From Poriferisodalis sp965116245 (GTDB lineage: Bacteria; Actinomycetota; Acidimicrobiia; Acidimicrobiales; Poriferisodalaceae): DNA of 64,000 bases. A model generated the notes under the pieces. The model saw only the letters and a program-made list of their open reading frames with translations. It was not told the DNA's origin and did not search any database. The stretch is from contig OZ220497.1 of the NCBI GenBank assembly GCA_965116245.1, positions 1,240,001 through 1,304,000 of the forward strand, written 5' to 3'. Position numbers and translations under genes: made by a program. This document shows, piece after piece, positions 17,071 to 26,162 of this stretch (its first letter is position 1; every line of letters begins with the position of its first letter).

Positions 17071-19484
17071 CATCGTTTGGTGAGCGGCGAGCGACACTGA
17101 TTCGCACTGCTGATGCGGGCGAGTTGCCGACTGCGCTGTGCGCACTGACCGACTCTTGGTTAGCCGAACGCTATGTGTCAGAAGTCGCCGAGTGCGGTTT
17201 GGCCTCTAATGGCGAGATCAGTCAGGGCGTAGCGCTTGTGGCCGTCGGTGGCTATGGCCGAGGCGAGCTATGCCCCGGCAGCGACATCGACTTGCTTCTG
17301 CTGCACGATGATGTTGACACTGGCAGTCTCGCTGACCGCATCTGGTACCCGATCTGGGACGCGAAACTCAAGCTCGGGCACGCGGTGAGATCTCTCGCAC
17401 AGACGTTGGAGTTGGCCGCTTCCGACACCGACACGGCCACAGCGATTGTGGATGCCCGTCACCTCGCTGGTGATGAGTCCCTGACTGGGCGTCTCATTTC
17501 GGGCGTACACACAGACTGGCGCGAGCACGCCACGCAGCGGCTTGAGGCTCTGCAGCGGGCCGTGAGTCGGCGACATAGCCGAAATGGTGAGGTGGCATTC
17601 TTGTTGGAGCCCGATCTCAAGGCGGGCCGTGGTGGACTCCGGGACGCGCACGCAATCGGTTGGGCGCGCCTCGCAGGTGCCGAACTGCCCGCCGCCGACA
17701 CCGAACGCCTAGCTGATGCCTACCGCAAGTTGCTGCGCGTCCGCACCGAACTGCACCGCACAACTGGGTGGCGCAGCGATGTACTCTCAGCCGACGATCA
17801 AGACGCAGTCGCTGAGCGTCTCGCCTTTCACGACGCCGATGCGCTCATGGCCGAGATCGCCCAAGCCGGACGCATCGTTGCGTTCTTGTCGGATCAGCTT
17901 TGGTCAAGCGTTACCCGCAGACACGTTGCGCACAAAGGCACTGTCGCCCCAACGACTGTCTCATTGGACTGTGCCTCTCCAGCGACTTTCGCTGGTTTGT
18001 CGATTCGCGACGGGGAGGTCGTGATTGATGGCGACCCCGCTGTCGACACAGTGCTGGTTCTGCATGCTGCGCTGCACTCCGCCCGTTCGGAAATCCCGAT
18101 CAGCCGTTCCAGTCTCGACAAGCTGGCCGAACGTCAGGAGTGGTTTGCCGACCCGTGGCCCCAGGGCGCGCGCGACGTTCTAGTTGATCTGCTCAAGTGC
18201 GGTCACAAGGCCATCAGTGTCATTGAGACTCTCGACTACTTTGACGTTTGGACTCGCGTACTGCCGGAGTGGGCACCGAACCGACACCGTCCCCAGCGTT
18301 CCCGCTATCACCGCTTCACGGTGGACCGTCACCTGCTTGAGGCCGTTGCGGAGGCGACACGTTTCGTCCAGCAGGTGGCACGGCCCGACTTGCTGCTCAT
18401 GGGGGCGTTGCTGCATGACATCGGCAAGGGCTACCCGGGAGATCACACGCAAGCTGGCATGCGATTGGCTGGCCCCATCATGCGACGTTGTGGCTGGAGC
18501 TCTGAAGATGCCGACACGGTTGTGCGTCTGGTGCAGCATCACCTGCTACTCACCGACGTAGCTACTCGCCGCGATCTGGATGATCCGTTGACGGTGGCCA
18601 CCGTCGCCCGAGCGACGCAGACGACTGAGTTTTTGGAGCTGCTGGCGGCGATGACCGAGGCTGATTGTGTGGCCACCGGGCCCATGGCCTGGAGCGATTG
18701 GACGCAGAGCCTGGTTTCAGCGCTGGCCAAGCTGACCGCAGAGCACTTGCGTGGCGTCGCCGACCAAGCGCCGTCTAGCCAGCCCAGTTCTGGCCAGCCC
18801 AGTTCTGGCCAGCCCAGTTCTGGCCAGCCCAGTTCTGGCCAGCCCAGTTCTGGCCAGCCGAGATCTGGCCATCAACGATTGCTCACCGAAGAGGTAGTGA
18901 AGCTGATGGCGGCGGGAGAAACCGCCCTGCTAGCCGACCACGACGTGCTCACGGTGGTTGCTCCCGACGAGCGAGGATTGTTCAGTCGAGCTGCGGGCGT
19001 GCTTGCGTTGCGCGGGCTGGATGTGCTGGCCGCCGATGCCTATTCGAGCCCCGAAGGTATGGCGGTTTCGTCATTCCGCATCGTTACGCCGGACACGCCG
19101 GTGGACTGGGATCGGGTCAGGTTCGATGTGCGACGGTCGCTGCGGGGCCACCTGGCGCTAGAGGCGCGCATAGCTGAGCGTGCCCGGGTGTACCGGCGTC
19201 GGCGTGCGCTCTCGGCGACTAGAGCCACTACCAGCGTTAAGTTCGATGCTGAATCGGCGACCGAAGCGACGATTGTGGAAATCCGCACCGAGGACCACAT
19301 AGGCGTTCTATACAAAGTCACTCGAGTGCTGGCCGAGATGGGCCTCGACATCCGATCCGCCAAGATCCAGACCCTGGCGAATGAGGTGGTCGACTCGTTC
19401 TATGTGGTAGGTCCTGACGGCCCGGTCCTCGATCCGACGCACCAGCGAGAAGTGGAACTGGCCCTACGCCACGCCCTCAACTAG
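17067..19484 (+). CDS. glnD: PII uridylyl/adenylyl-transferase and removing enzyme GlnD
   Basis: Nitrogen-status sensor that modifies PII proteins; in Streptomyces and Corynebacterium the homologue adenylylates GlnK. Domains in order: nucleotidyltransferase (GGYGRGELCPGSDIDLLLLH, about residues 60-80), GlnD linker, HD phosphohydrolase (MGALLHDIGKGYPGDHTQAG, about residue 450) and two ACT domains (VVAPDERGLFSRAAGVLAL; EIRTEDHIGVLYKVTRVLA) at the C-terminus. A six-copy 15-nt minisatellite encoding SSGQP units is inserted between the HD and first ACT domains (residues about 572-601). ATG 17067 overlaps the upstream stop. No amtB or glnB is nearby. Confidence 0.93.
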   Translation: MTSFGERRATLIRTADAGELPTALCALTDSWLAERYVSEVAECGLASNGEISQGVALVAVGGYGRGELCPGSDIDLLLLHDDVDTGSLADRIWYPIWDAKLKLGHAVRSLAQTLELAASDTDTATAIVDARHLAGDESLTGRLISGVHTDWREHATQRLEALQRAVSRRHSRNGEVAFLLEPDLKAGRGGLRDAHAIGWARLAGAELPAADTERLADAYRKLLRVRTELHRTTGWRSDVLSADDQDAVAERLAFHDADALMAEIAQAGRIVAFLSDQLWSSVTRRHVAHKGTVAPTTVSLDCASPATFAGLSIRDGEVVIDGDPAVDTVLVLHAALHSARSEIPISRSSLDKLAERQEWFADPWPQGARDVLVDLLKCGHKAISVIETLDYFDVWTRVLPEWAPNRHRPQRSRYHRFTVDRHLLEAVAEATRFVQQVARPDLLLMGALLHDIGKGYPGDHTQAGMRLAGPIMRRCGWSSEDADTVVRLVQHHLLLTDVATRRDLDDPLTVATVARATQTTEFLELLAAMTEADCVATGPMAWSDWTQSLVSALAKLTAEHLRGVADQAPSSQPSSGQPSSGQPSSGQPSSGQPSSGQPRSGHQRLLTEEVVKLMAAGETALLADHDVLTVVAPDERGLFSRAAGVLALRGLDVLAADAYSSPEGMAVSSFRIVTPDTPVDWDRVRFDVRRSLRGHLALEARIAERARVYRRRRALSATRATTSVKFDAESATEATIVEIRTEDHIGVLYKVTRVLAEMGLDIRSAKIQTLANEVVDSFYVVGPDGPVLDPTHQREVELALRHALN
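18781..18870 (+). repeat. 15-nt minisatellite inside glnD (6 units)
   Basis: Five identical copies of agcccagttctggcc and one diverged copy, in frame, encoding a repeated Ser-Ser-Gly-Gln-Pro linker between the HD and ACT domains. The identity at third positions shows recent DNA-level duplication, not protein-level selection. Confidence 0.95.
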
Positions 19485-19533
19485 CTCACTCGTCTAGCTC
19501 ACTCAACTAGCTCACTCGTCTAGCTCAATCGGG
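19482..19533. repeat. 13-nt tandem repeat in the glnD/PAC2 convergent gap
   Basis: Four units of the type tagctcactcgtc span the glnD stop codon and the end of the convergent PAC2 gene. The period is 13 nt, so it would break a reading frame; it sits in non-coding DNA except at its edges. Confidence 0.85.
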
Positions 19534-20388
19534 CTTTTGCTGACGCAGAAACTGCTCCAACTCGTTGATGAGGCCGTCGGGGTTCTCAACCGTCTCGCTG
19601 AAGTCATCGACGGCTTCGGCAGCCGATTCTTCAAGGATCTGCTGCGCGTACTGTGCCAAGTTGTCATCGCCCGCCACGAGTTCGTCAATCTGGCGACCAT
19701 AGTTGGCGGCGGCGCCGTGCAGTTCGGATTCGCCCAGCGTGATACCCAGAAACTGCCCGACCCGTTCAGCTAGAGCTAAAGCGGCCTTGGGCGAGGGGTA
19801 GTTATGCACGTAGGTGGGCACAGTCGCCCAAAAGGACACGCTGTCGAAGCCCGCCCGGTGGCAAGCGTCATTCAATACACCGATGATGCCCGTAGGTCCC
19901 TCATAGGTGGACTGGCGAAGTCCCATGTTCAGGTTGAGGGTGGCGCTGTTTGATGCGCCGACGACGTTAACCGGAGCGTTGTGGTGGGTGTCGGTGAGCA
20001 GAGCGCCCAGCGTTACCACTGTTGAGGCGCCCAGCGATCTAGCTACTTCGATGACAACTTCGCAGAATGTGCGCCACCGCAGCCGGGGCTCTACGCCCAG
20101 CACAGTCACCACGCGGCGGCCGTCGTCCATTTCGCCGATCCGAATGTCCGGTGTGGGCCAGTCGATCTTGCGCTGTCCCTCATCAATTAGCACGCTGGGC
20201 CTAACCGACACGAAGTCGTAGAAGAACTCAGGATCAATTTGGGCTACTTGATGGCAGCGAAACCGTCGGCGTAGATACTTGGCAGATTCGGTGGCGGCGT
20301 CGCCAGCGTCATTCCAGCCTGAGAACGCGGCAATTAGAACTGCGTCGTCGCCGGGCTCGGGTTGCTCGAACCACTCAAGATGGCCCAC
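19525..20388 (-). CDS. PAC2-family protein
   Basis: A PAC2 (proteasome assembly chaperone 2-like) family protein of actinobacteria. The family opening LEWFEQPEPGDDAVLIAAF, then GWNDAGDAATESAKYL, and the later VTLGALLTDTHHN and FWATVPTYVHNYPSPKAAL are typical. GTG 20388 places the conserved part at the N-terminus; a TTG at 20448 would add 20 residues. The last 50 residues are acidic (ESAAEAVDDFSETVENPDG). The molecular role of bacterial PAC2 proteins is not settled. It is divergent from the GNAT gene and convergent with glnD. Confidence 0.8.
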   Translation of the reverse strand: MGHLEWFEQPEPGDDAVLIAAFSGWNDAGDAATESAKYLRRRFRCHQVAQIDPEFFYDFVSVRPSVLIDEGQRKIDWPTPDIRIGEMDDGRRVVTVLGVEPRLRWRTFCEVVIEVARSLGASTVVTLGALLTDTHHNAPVNVVGASNSATLNLNMGLRQSTYEGPTGIIGVLNDACHRAGFDSVSFWATVPTYVHNYPSPKAALALAERVGQFLGITLGESELHGAAANYGRQIDELVAGDDNLAQYAQQILEESAAEAVDDFSETVENPDGLINELEQFLRQQKPD

Positions 20389-20475
20389 AGCGGCGATGCT
20401 AGCGGCGCCCTTATGCCGACCACCTAGGGCAGCGGCGACCCGCCGCAAGCTGGGTCTGCTTCTACGCTGGGTCCG

Positions 20476-21132
20476 GTGGCTGAACGCTCAGAGGCATCAG
20501 AAGCTGCTAGCAGGTCTACAGATGCACCGATAGGTGTCCCCGTGGATTCCTACATGGCCGCTACCGACGCTCCTGTAGCTCGTGTAGCGCCTACCGAAGT
20601 ATGTGAGGTAGAGGTTTGCGAAGTCGTCGACGAAGAGTTGGTTGACGCGTTCGCGCGGCTACATCCGCAGTTGTCGAGTTCACCGCCCCCCGACGCGCAG
20701 GCCCTCACGCGCGTCGTCAACCACCCAGCCAACACAGTGCTGATTGCCCGCCTAAAGCCAGAGTTGGCCAACGAAGATTGGGCCGAAGATGATCAAACAG
20801 CAGATTACCCAGGCACGCCGGGTGAGACTGTTGGGGCCGAAACTGTTGGGGCCGAAACTGTTAGTACAGAAATCGTCGGCGCCATGACGCTGGTGCTATT
20901 CCCGTTGGCCAGTGGTCTGCGGGCTTGGATTGAGGACGTCGTGGTTGACGCGTCAGCTCGTGGCCGCGGTATCGGCGCTGCACTCAACCGGCGTGCCATT
21001 GAGATTGCACGCCTGGCAGGCGCTCGCACTGTAGACCTAACTTCGCGGTCCGAACGCGAGGCCGCGAACCGCCTATATAGAAGACTTGGCTTCGAACTGC
21101 GGAATACCAACGTCTACCGACTCAAGCTGTAG
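20476..21132 (+). CDS. GNAT-family N-acetyltransferase
   Basis: The C-terminal half carries the acetyl-CoA-binding region (VVVDASARGRGIGAALNRRA, with the R/QxxGxG/A-type loop) and ends with SEREAANRLYRRLGFELRN, the usual GNAT end. The N-terminal 100 residues are variable and rich in Ala/Val/Glu, with CEVEVCEVVDEELVDAFARL starting the domain. A 15-nt repeat array lies in the middle (20827-20871; units GAETV). GTG 20476 is the likely start. The substrate is unknown. Confidence 0.75.
   Translation: MAERSEASEAASRSTDAPIGVPVDSYMAATDAPVARVAPTEVCEVEVCEVVDEELVDAFARLHPQLSSSPPPDAQALTRVVNHPANTVLIARLKPELANEDWAEDDQTADYPGTPGETVGAETVGAETVSTEIVGAMTLVLFPLASGLRAWIEDVVVDASARGRGIGAALNRRAIEIARLAGARTVDLTSRSEREAANRLYRRLGFELRNTNVYRLKL
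20827..20871 (+). repeat. 15-nt in-frame repeat in the GNAT gene
   Basis: Two perfect copies of actgttggggccgaa and a third diverged copy, encoding Thr-Val-Gly-Ala-Glu units inserted before the core strand of the acetyltransferase. Confidence 0.85.
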
Positions 21133-21234
21133 GTGCCCAATCTGTAAGCAAGAAAAGCGTAGGCACCATTGCGGCTTTGCGTGCCTGAGTGCGCTTACCT
21201 GAAACCGAGCCCGACCTGAGGAGAACTGTTAGCT

Positions 21235-21747
21235 ATGGATCCTGACAGCATCAACCTGGGCCTGTTGGTCCTGCGAGTCGTAGTGGGTGTCACGCTGGCG
21301 CTGCACGGCATTGCCAAATTCCGTGGCGGCATTCGCGGTGTAGGCAACTGGTTCACCTCAGAGGGTCTAAGACCGGGACTGGCGCACGCCTGGCTAGCCG
21401 CCTGCGCCGAGATCGGCGCCGGTGCGGGCCTGGCCTTAGGACTCTTGACACCCCTGTGCGCCATGGTCATCGTTGGTGTGATGGCCACAGCGGGATGGGT
21501 CGGTCACCGCAAGAACGGATTTTTTATAATCCGGGAAGGATGGGAGTACGTCTTCGTCCTGGCAACCGCAGCGGCTGGCCTGGCCGCGACCGGACCTGGC
21601 GAGTGGTCTCTAGACGCTGGGCTCGGCCTTGACTGGTACGGCCCCGGCTGGTTCTTCCTGGCTGTGGTCGGCGGGCTGGTATCGACAGTCGCGTTGTTGG
21701 CGCTGTTCTATCGGCCAGACACCAGTAGGCCCGAGGAGGCCCGATAA
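21235..21747 (+). CDS. DoxX-family membrane protein
   Basis: 170 residues with four hydrophobic segments. The opening GLLVLRVVVGVTLALHGIAK and the GGIRGVGNWFTSEGL loop are typical of DoxX/DoxD-like proteins. A good Shine-Dalgarno (GAGGAGAA) precedes ATG 21235. DoxX-family proteins are inner-membrane proteins, some linked to redox or thiol stress; the specific function is not known. Confidence 0.8.
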   Translation: MDPDSINLGLLVLRVVVGVTLALHGIAKFRGGIRGVGNWFTSEGLRPGLAHAWLAACAEIGAGAGLALGLLTPLCAMVIVGVMATAGWVGHRKNGFFIIREGWEYVFVLATAAAGLAATGPGEWSLDAGLGLDWYGPGWFFLAVVGGLVSTVALLALFYRPDTSRPEEAR

Positions 21748-21775
21748 ACCAGATGCCAAGTCCGGTTGAACCTTC

Positions 21776-22252
21776 GTGGGCGTAAACGCACACGTGAAAA
21801 AAGCGAACTCGAAATCAGCGTCCTGGGGACTGCTAGGCAGAGTGCTCGGCTACAGCGCCGTGTCCGCTGGCACGGTTGTGCTGACCCAAACTCTGTTACT
21901 GGTGGCGTACGCGGCGCTGAAGTGGCCCGCGTTGGCGGCAAACGTGTTTGCGGTATGTGTGGCCGCTGGCCCGGCCTACTGGGCCAATCGGCGCTGGGTG
22001 TGGTCTCGCACCGATCGGCACTCGGTGACGCGCGAGATTTTGCCGTTCTGGAGTTACAGCCTCGCGGGCCTTGGCCTGTCCACCGTGTTGGTGGTGGCTG
22101 CTGACAGGTGGTGGACATCGGCTGCGGCGGTTTCGATAGCAAACCTGGTCGGCTATGGCGTGCTGTGGGCTGGCAAGTTCGTGCTACTTGATCGGGTGTT
22201 GTTCTCTCGGCCAGCAGCACCTGAGGCCAGCAGCGCACTGCAACGGCAGTGA
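21776..22252 (+). CDS. GtrA-like small membrane protein
   Basis: 158 residues with four transmembrane segments. LGYSAVSAGTVVLTQTLLL, FAVCVAAGPAYWANRRWVW and NLVGYGVLWAGKFVLLDRVL fit the GtrA family, which is thought to move polyprenyl-linked sugars across the membrane. The NRRWVW motif after the second segment is the strongest marker. The stop overlaps the next start (GTGA), so this and the methyltransferase are probably translated together. Confidence 0.75.
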   Translation: MGVNAHVKKANSKSASWGLLGRVLGYSAVSAGTVVLTQTLLLVAYAALKWPALAANVFAVCVAAGPAYWANRRWVWSRTDRHSVTREILPFWSYSLAGLGLSTVLVVAADRWWTSAAAVSIANLVGYGVLWAGKFVLLDRVLFSRPAAPEASSALQRQ

Positions 22253-22902
22253 AGCCCGAGTTGGCTGCGCTGGCCCGGCAAATCAAGGGCTTTATGCCCC
22301 ACGAGGAGGGCCTGGCGTTGTATCAAGCGGCCACTGAGGTCGCTCGGTGTGGTCCACTCGTGGAGATCGGCTCTTACTGTGGCAAATCGGCTGTGTACCT
22401 GGGTGCGGGGGCAGCACAAGTTGGAGGCGTGCTGGTCACCATTGATCATCACCGCGGATCCGAAGAAATGCAGGTTGGATGGGAGCATCACGACCCCGAG
22501 TTGGTTGACCGTCGCACCGGCCGTATGGATTCGTTGCCGCTGCTGCGTCGGACAATCGAACGGGCGGGTCTAGAAGACACGATTCTGGCCATCGTTGGCG
22601 ATTCGGTTACTGTGGCAGCGAGCTGGTCAAGTGCCGCGCTGGTGTTTATCGACGGTGGCCACGGAGAAACTTCGGCTCACGCGGATTACCAGGCGTGGTC
22701 ACCGAAGGTGATTCCCGGCGGTCTGCTAGCGATCCACGACGTGTTCGTTGACCCTGCCGACGGCGGCCGCCCGCCTTATGAGATCTGGCTTCGAGCCCGC
22801 AGTGACGGCTTCGTCGACCACGCCGCTGTCGGCAGTCTGCGAGTTCTGAGGCGAAGCGAGACGCTTAGCCGGAGCTGCAATTTCAGCGGGAGCCTTAACT
22901 AG
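22249..22902 (+). CDS. Class I SAM-dependent methyltransferase (Methyltransf_24)
   Basis: 217 residues. Motif I is GPLVEIGSYCGKSAVYLG, the acidic residue after strand 2 is in LVTIDHHRGSEE, and LVFIDGGHGETSAHADYQAW is typical of the Methyltransf_24 group that often acts on sugars or cell-surface glycans. GTG 22249 overlaps the GtrA stop. The C-terminus (AAVGSLRVLRR) is normal for the family, so the real end is near 22902. The last 177 bp are also the end of an opposite-strand gene. Confidence 0.82.
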   Translation: MKPELAALARQIKGFMPHEEGLALYQAATEVARCGPLVEIGSYCGKSAVYLGAGAAQVGGVLVTIDHHRGSEEMQVGWEHHDPELVDRRTGRMDSLPLLRRTIERAGLEDTILAIVGDSVTVAASWSSAALVFIDGGHGETSAHADYQAWSPKVIPGGLLAIHDVFVDPADGGRPPYEIWLRARSDGFVDHAAVGSLRVLRRSETLSRSCNFSGSLN

Positions 22903-23892
22903 AGCGTCGGCTGCTGCTGAGCGCCGGTCTAACGCGTCGGTCGCGAGCAGCACCGCCGCTGCGCTATAGGCGGAACGCTCATCGTGCGGGAAGGTCTTAG
23001 CTTGCGGCACCACCCAGCCGGTGAAATAGCTGCCGTCATGGGCCCGCATGGCTGAAGTGGCCTCAACCAGCCGACGGGCCGTTGCCTCATCGCCGACACG
23101 CATATAGGCGAGAGCGCATTCGCTGGTCTCTGCAGCGGTCACCCAAGGTTGGTCGGCCACGCAGCGCACACCATGTCGGTCAAGCAGAAACTTCGGCGCT
23201 TGGTCGGCCAGGCGTTGCCGTGCTCGAGAAACCTCAAGTGCGCCGACCAGTACCGGGTAGTACCAGTCCATTGCCCAACGGTCCTTGGGCTCAAATCCGT
23301 CGGGTCGGTGGCGGATCTGGTGCTCCGTGCGAGCCAGCGCTTGGCTCCACGACCCACGTTCATGCCCCACCAAGGCGGCTAATGCCAAACCGCAACGCAA
23401 CGAATGACAGATTGACGAAGAGGCGGCCAGCAGCGCGTAAGGCCACGGCGTGCCGTCGGCGTGGACAGCCCATGGAATGTGGCCGCTGGCGGTACGCAGG
23501 CTCACTACGAAGTCAAGCGCGCGTGCCACCGTCGGCCACATTGACTCAACGAAACCTCGATCGCCACTGGCCAGCCAGTGATGCCAGACACCCACAGCGA
23601 TGTATGCGCAGCAGTTCGTGTCAACCTTGGCGTCCTTGACACCAAACTTCGTGTAGTAGTTGTGCCAACTACCAGCAGGGTGCTGGTTGACCGCCAGCCA
23701 CTCATAGGCGCGCTCGGCGGCCCGGTACCTACCTGCTGAGGACAGCGCCATCGCCGTCTCAACATGATTCCAGGGGTCCGCGTGGCCGCCGTCCATCCAC
23801 AAGATGAGACCGTCGGGTAGCTGGCACGCCTCAATGGCGTCCGCGGTCGCGTCTACCTGGCGGCGCGTCAGATGACTCAACTCAGCGGTCAC
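22726..23892 (-). CDS. Alpha/alpha-barrel protein of the prenyltransferase-like family, glycan cluster
   Basis: 388 residues from GTG 23892. The helical-repeat segments DPWNHVETAMALSSAGRYRA, AYEWLAVNQHPAGSWHNYYT, KVDTNCCAYIAVGVWHHWLA and KDRWAMDWYYPVLVGAL recall the 'prenyltransferase/squalene cyclase-like' proteins found beside GT4 glycosyltransferases and methyltransferases in mycobacteria and relatives. An (alpha/alpha)6 glycosidase-like fold is equally possible. The catalytic role is unknown. The last 60 or so residues are low-complexity and overlap the methyltransferase gene on the other strand, so they may be read-through for lack of a stop. Confidence 0.72.
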   Translation of the reverse strand: MTAELSHLTRRQVDATADAIEACQLPDGLILWMDGGHADPWNHVETAMALSSAGRYRAAERAYEWLAVNQHPAGSWHNYYTKFGVKDAKVDTNCCAYIAVGVWHHWLASGDRGFVESMWPTVARALDFVVSLRTASGHIPWAVHADGTPWPYALLAASSSICHSLRCGLALAALVGHERGSWSQALARTEHQIRHRPDGFEPKDRWAMDWYYPVLVGALEVSRARQRLADQAPKFLLDRHGVRCVADQPWVTAAETSECALAYMRVGDEATARRLVEATSAMRAHDGSYFTGWVVPQAKTFPHDERSAYSAAAVLLATDALDRRSAAADALVKAPAEIAAPAKRLASPQNSQTADSGVVDEAVTAGSKPDLIRRAAAVGRVNEHVVDR

Positions 23893-23905
23893 CGGCGGTC
23901 CCGGG

Positions 23906-24664
23906 TCACTTGTGGGCCCAAACCCTCTTGTGCGCCCAAACCCTCTTGTGTGCATAGAACACAGTGGACTTGGGTAGCACGGCGTTGAGAAAGCGGTCCA
24001 GTGTTCGCGTCAGCAAAGGTGCCGCTGTCATGTCCCAAACCAGCAGCCGATGATATGTACGAACCAGCGGGTGATCGTCGTCTTGAGGGCCAACAAGGCA
24101 GCGCAACCACCAGTAGGGAGTGTGCAGGCCGTGAGCGCCGTGGCTATCGGAGACAACCAAACCCGCGGCGGCCAACTTCGAGCGCAGTTCCTTGGCGCGG
24201 TAGATGCGCACATGGCCGTCGGGCACGGCCGGTGCGTGGTAGTCACTGGACAGTGCCCAGCAGACTCGTTCGGCCGCAGTTGCTGGAACCGTGATGGCGA
24301 TGGTGCCCCCAGGGCGCAGCACTCGTGCTAGTTCGGCGATGGCTAGCTCGTCATCCACAATGTGCTCAAGGACTTCCGCGGCGATGATCCGGTCGAAGCT
24401 GGCATCCGCATAGGGCAACGCAGTGGCGTCGGCTGCCACCGCATGGCTGCCTTGTTGTTCGCCGGGAGCCTCTATCTCACCGGCGTCTCGCATGGCCGCG
24501 AACATGTCGTTGACAGTCTGTAGCTCTTCGGTGTCTCGGTCCGAGGCCACGGTGACGCAGCCACGTCGGGCACTCTCGAAAGCGTGACGCCCTGCCCCGC
24601 AACCTAAGTCCAGCACCCGGTCGCCAAGTGTTGCGCCGAGCCGTTCATAGTCGACGGTGAGCAT
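23906..24664 (-). CDS. SAM-dependent methyltransferase
   Basis: 252 residues. Motif I is DRVLDLGCGAGRHAFESA, motif II DATALPYADASFDRIIAAEV, and motif III RVLRPGGTIAITVP. VLEHI is the usual post-motif segment. The start ATG 24664 overlaps the glycosyltransferase stop (TGATG), so the pair is coupled. The C-terminus ends in a repeat (AHKRVW units) made by an 18-nt tandem duplication at 23909-23953. A role in modifying a surface glycan is inferred from the neighbours. Confidence 0.85.
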   Translation of the reverse strand: MLTVDYERLGATLGDRVLDLGCGAGRHAFESARRGCVTVASDRDTEELQTVNDMFAAMRDAGEIEAPGEQQGSHAVAADATALPYADASFDRIIAAEVLEHIVDDELAIAELARVLRPGGTIAITVPATAAERVCWALSSDYHAPAVPDGHVRIYRAKELRSKLAAAGLVVSDSHGAHGLHTPYWWLRCLVGPQDDDHPLVRTYHRLLVWDMTAAPLLTRTLDRFLNAVLPKSTVFYAHKRVWAHKRVWAHK

Positions 24665-26079
24665 CAGCGTGCAGTCAACGCCCTGCAGCCGAAGCGGGAG
24701 CCGAAGCCGTGTCGGCGTCGCGTCGACGCATCGGCCAGCAGCGCCCGATACTGCTCAACAGTCTGTTTGGCTGTGGCTGTCCACGAGTACTTGGCTGCCA
24801 CCCGTGCTCGTCCGGCTGCTCCCACGCTGGCGCGTAGGTCGGGCTGCGCAAGTGCCCAGGCTATGCGAGCGGCAAGCGCTTCTGAGTTGCCGGGTGCCAC
24901 CTGCAGGCAAGTATCGCCATCGCTGCCGGTGACTTCGGGCAAAGCGCCGCCGGTGGTCGCCACCAGCGGCACGCCGCACGACATGGCTTCGACCGCAGGC
25001 AGCGAGAAGCCCTCATACAAAGAAGGCACGACGGCTAGCTGCGCCTCGTTGTAGAGCTCCACTATGCGCTCATCGGCCACACCACTGACGAACTCCACAC
25101 TGCCAGCTAGATCGAGCTTGTCAATGAGTCGGCTGGCCGCCGAGTCGGACTTGGGCTTACCGATCACCACCAGGTGCAGCTCGGGATGTTCGGTGTGCAG
25201 CTTCGCCAGTGCTTCGAGCAGGTAGGCCAGGCCCTTCATGGCCACGTCAGCGCTAGCGGTGGTCATAAGCCGACCTGGTACGGGCGACACGGCCTTGAGC
25301 GGACGGAACTGGTTGGGGTCAACACCCACAGTTACCACCCTCAAGCGGGCTGGATCTACGCCCATGTCGGCCACGATGTCCTCGAAGCTGTTGGTTGACA
25401 CGGTCAGGATCCGGTCAAGGCGCCGAGCCACCCGTCCTTGCATGCGAGTGAAGGCGTAAAAGCGTCGCATGGCGAGTTGTTTGCGCCACGTGTGGGCGTG
25501 TGCGATCTCGAGTCGTCGGTCCACCGTGATGGGATGGTGGATAGTGCCGAGCGTGGGCATACCTGAGCGCCGCAACCAATCAATGCCGTATCCAAGGCAC
25601 TGGTTGTCGTGAACCAAGTCGAACTCGTCTAGCCGGCGGCGCAGAGCCCCGAAAGCTCGCAGGCTGAACGTCAGCGGCTCGGCGAACGAGGCCGTGCAGG
25701 TAATGGCGTATTCCGCCACGTCAATGACCGAACGGAACTCGGCCAGTTTGGGCACGCGAAAGGGGTCGGGCATGCGGTAGAGGTCCAAGCTGGATAGTTC
25801 GGTCAGCCCAATGCCGTCGTCCAGGTGTGGGTAAGGCGGGCCGCTGAACACCTCCACGCTGTGACCGAGCGCTGTCAGTTCCCGCGCCAAGTGGCGGACG
25901 TAGATGCCCTGGCCGCCAACCCAAGGATGGCCGCGGTAGGTCAACAGCGCGATGCGAAGTGGCTGGTCACCCAATTGCTGGTCGCCCAGTGGTCGATCGT
26001 CACGGGGCAGCCCGCTTTCGGGCGTTTGACTGCTGCTGGCCCTTTGGCTATCGCTGGCTGATTGTGGAAGCGTCCGCAT
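24664..26079 (-). CDS. Glycosyltransferase family 4
   Basis: 471 residues with GT-B architecture. The N-terminal Rossmann segment IALLTYRGHPWVGGQGIYVR and the C-terminal donor-binding region (PSLYEGFSLPAVEAMSCGVP, with the EX7E-type motif) place it in GT4. YRGHPWVGGQGIYVRHLARE is typical of a mycobacterial subgroup encoded with the two genes that follow. The first 40 residues are low-complexity and include a two-copy 15-nt repeat (25963-25992). The sugar donor is unknown. It is the first gene of the minus-strand cluster. Confidence 0.87.
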   Translation of the reverse strand: MRTLPQSASDSQRASSSQTPESGLPRDDRPLGDQQLGDQPLRIALLTYRGHPWVGGQGIYVRHLARELTALGHSVEVFSGPPYPHLDDGIGLTELSSLDLYRMPDPFRVPKLAEFRSVIDVAEYAITCTASFAEPLTFSLRAFGALRRRLDEFDLVHDNQCLGYGIDWLRRSGMPTLGTIHHPITVDRRLEIAHAHTWRKQLAMRRFYAFTRMQGRVARRLDRILTVSTNSFEDIVADMGVDPARLRVVTVGVDPNQFRPLKAVSPVPGRLMTTASADVAMKGLAYLLEALAKLHTEHPELHLVVIGKPKSDSAASRLIDKLDLAGSVEFVSGVADERIVELYNEAQLAVVPSLYEGFSLPAVEAMSCGVPLVATTGGALPEVTGSDGDTCLQVAPGNSEALAARIAWALAQPDLRASVGAAGRARVAAKYSWTATAKQTVEQYRALLADASTRRRHGFGSRFGCRALTAR

Positions 26080-26162
26080 GCTCTCCTGGGGTGCTTTAGC
26101 ACTAATCGGGCGAGGCTAGCGGCGGCCCGTAGTCGGGCCCGTGCCAGTACCGTTCGCAGCCC

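Noticed and set aside
21776..26079. GtrA, methyltransferases, GT4 and the barrel protein as one surface-polysaccharide operon
   Set aside because: They are on both strands with a tail-to-tail overlap, so they are at least two transcripts. I kept the three minus-strand genes as a cluster and the two plus-strand genes as a pair.
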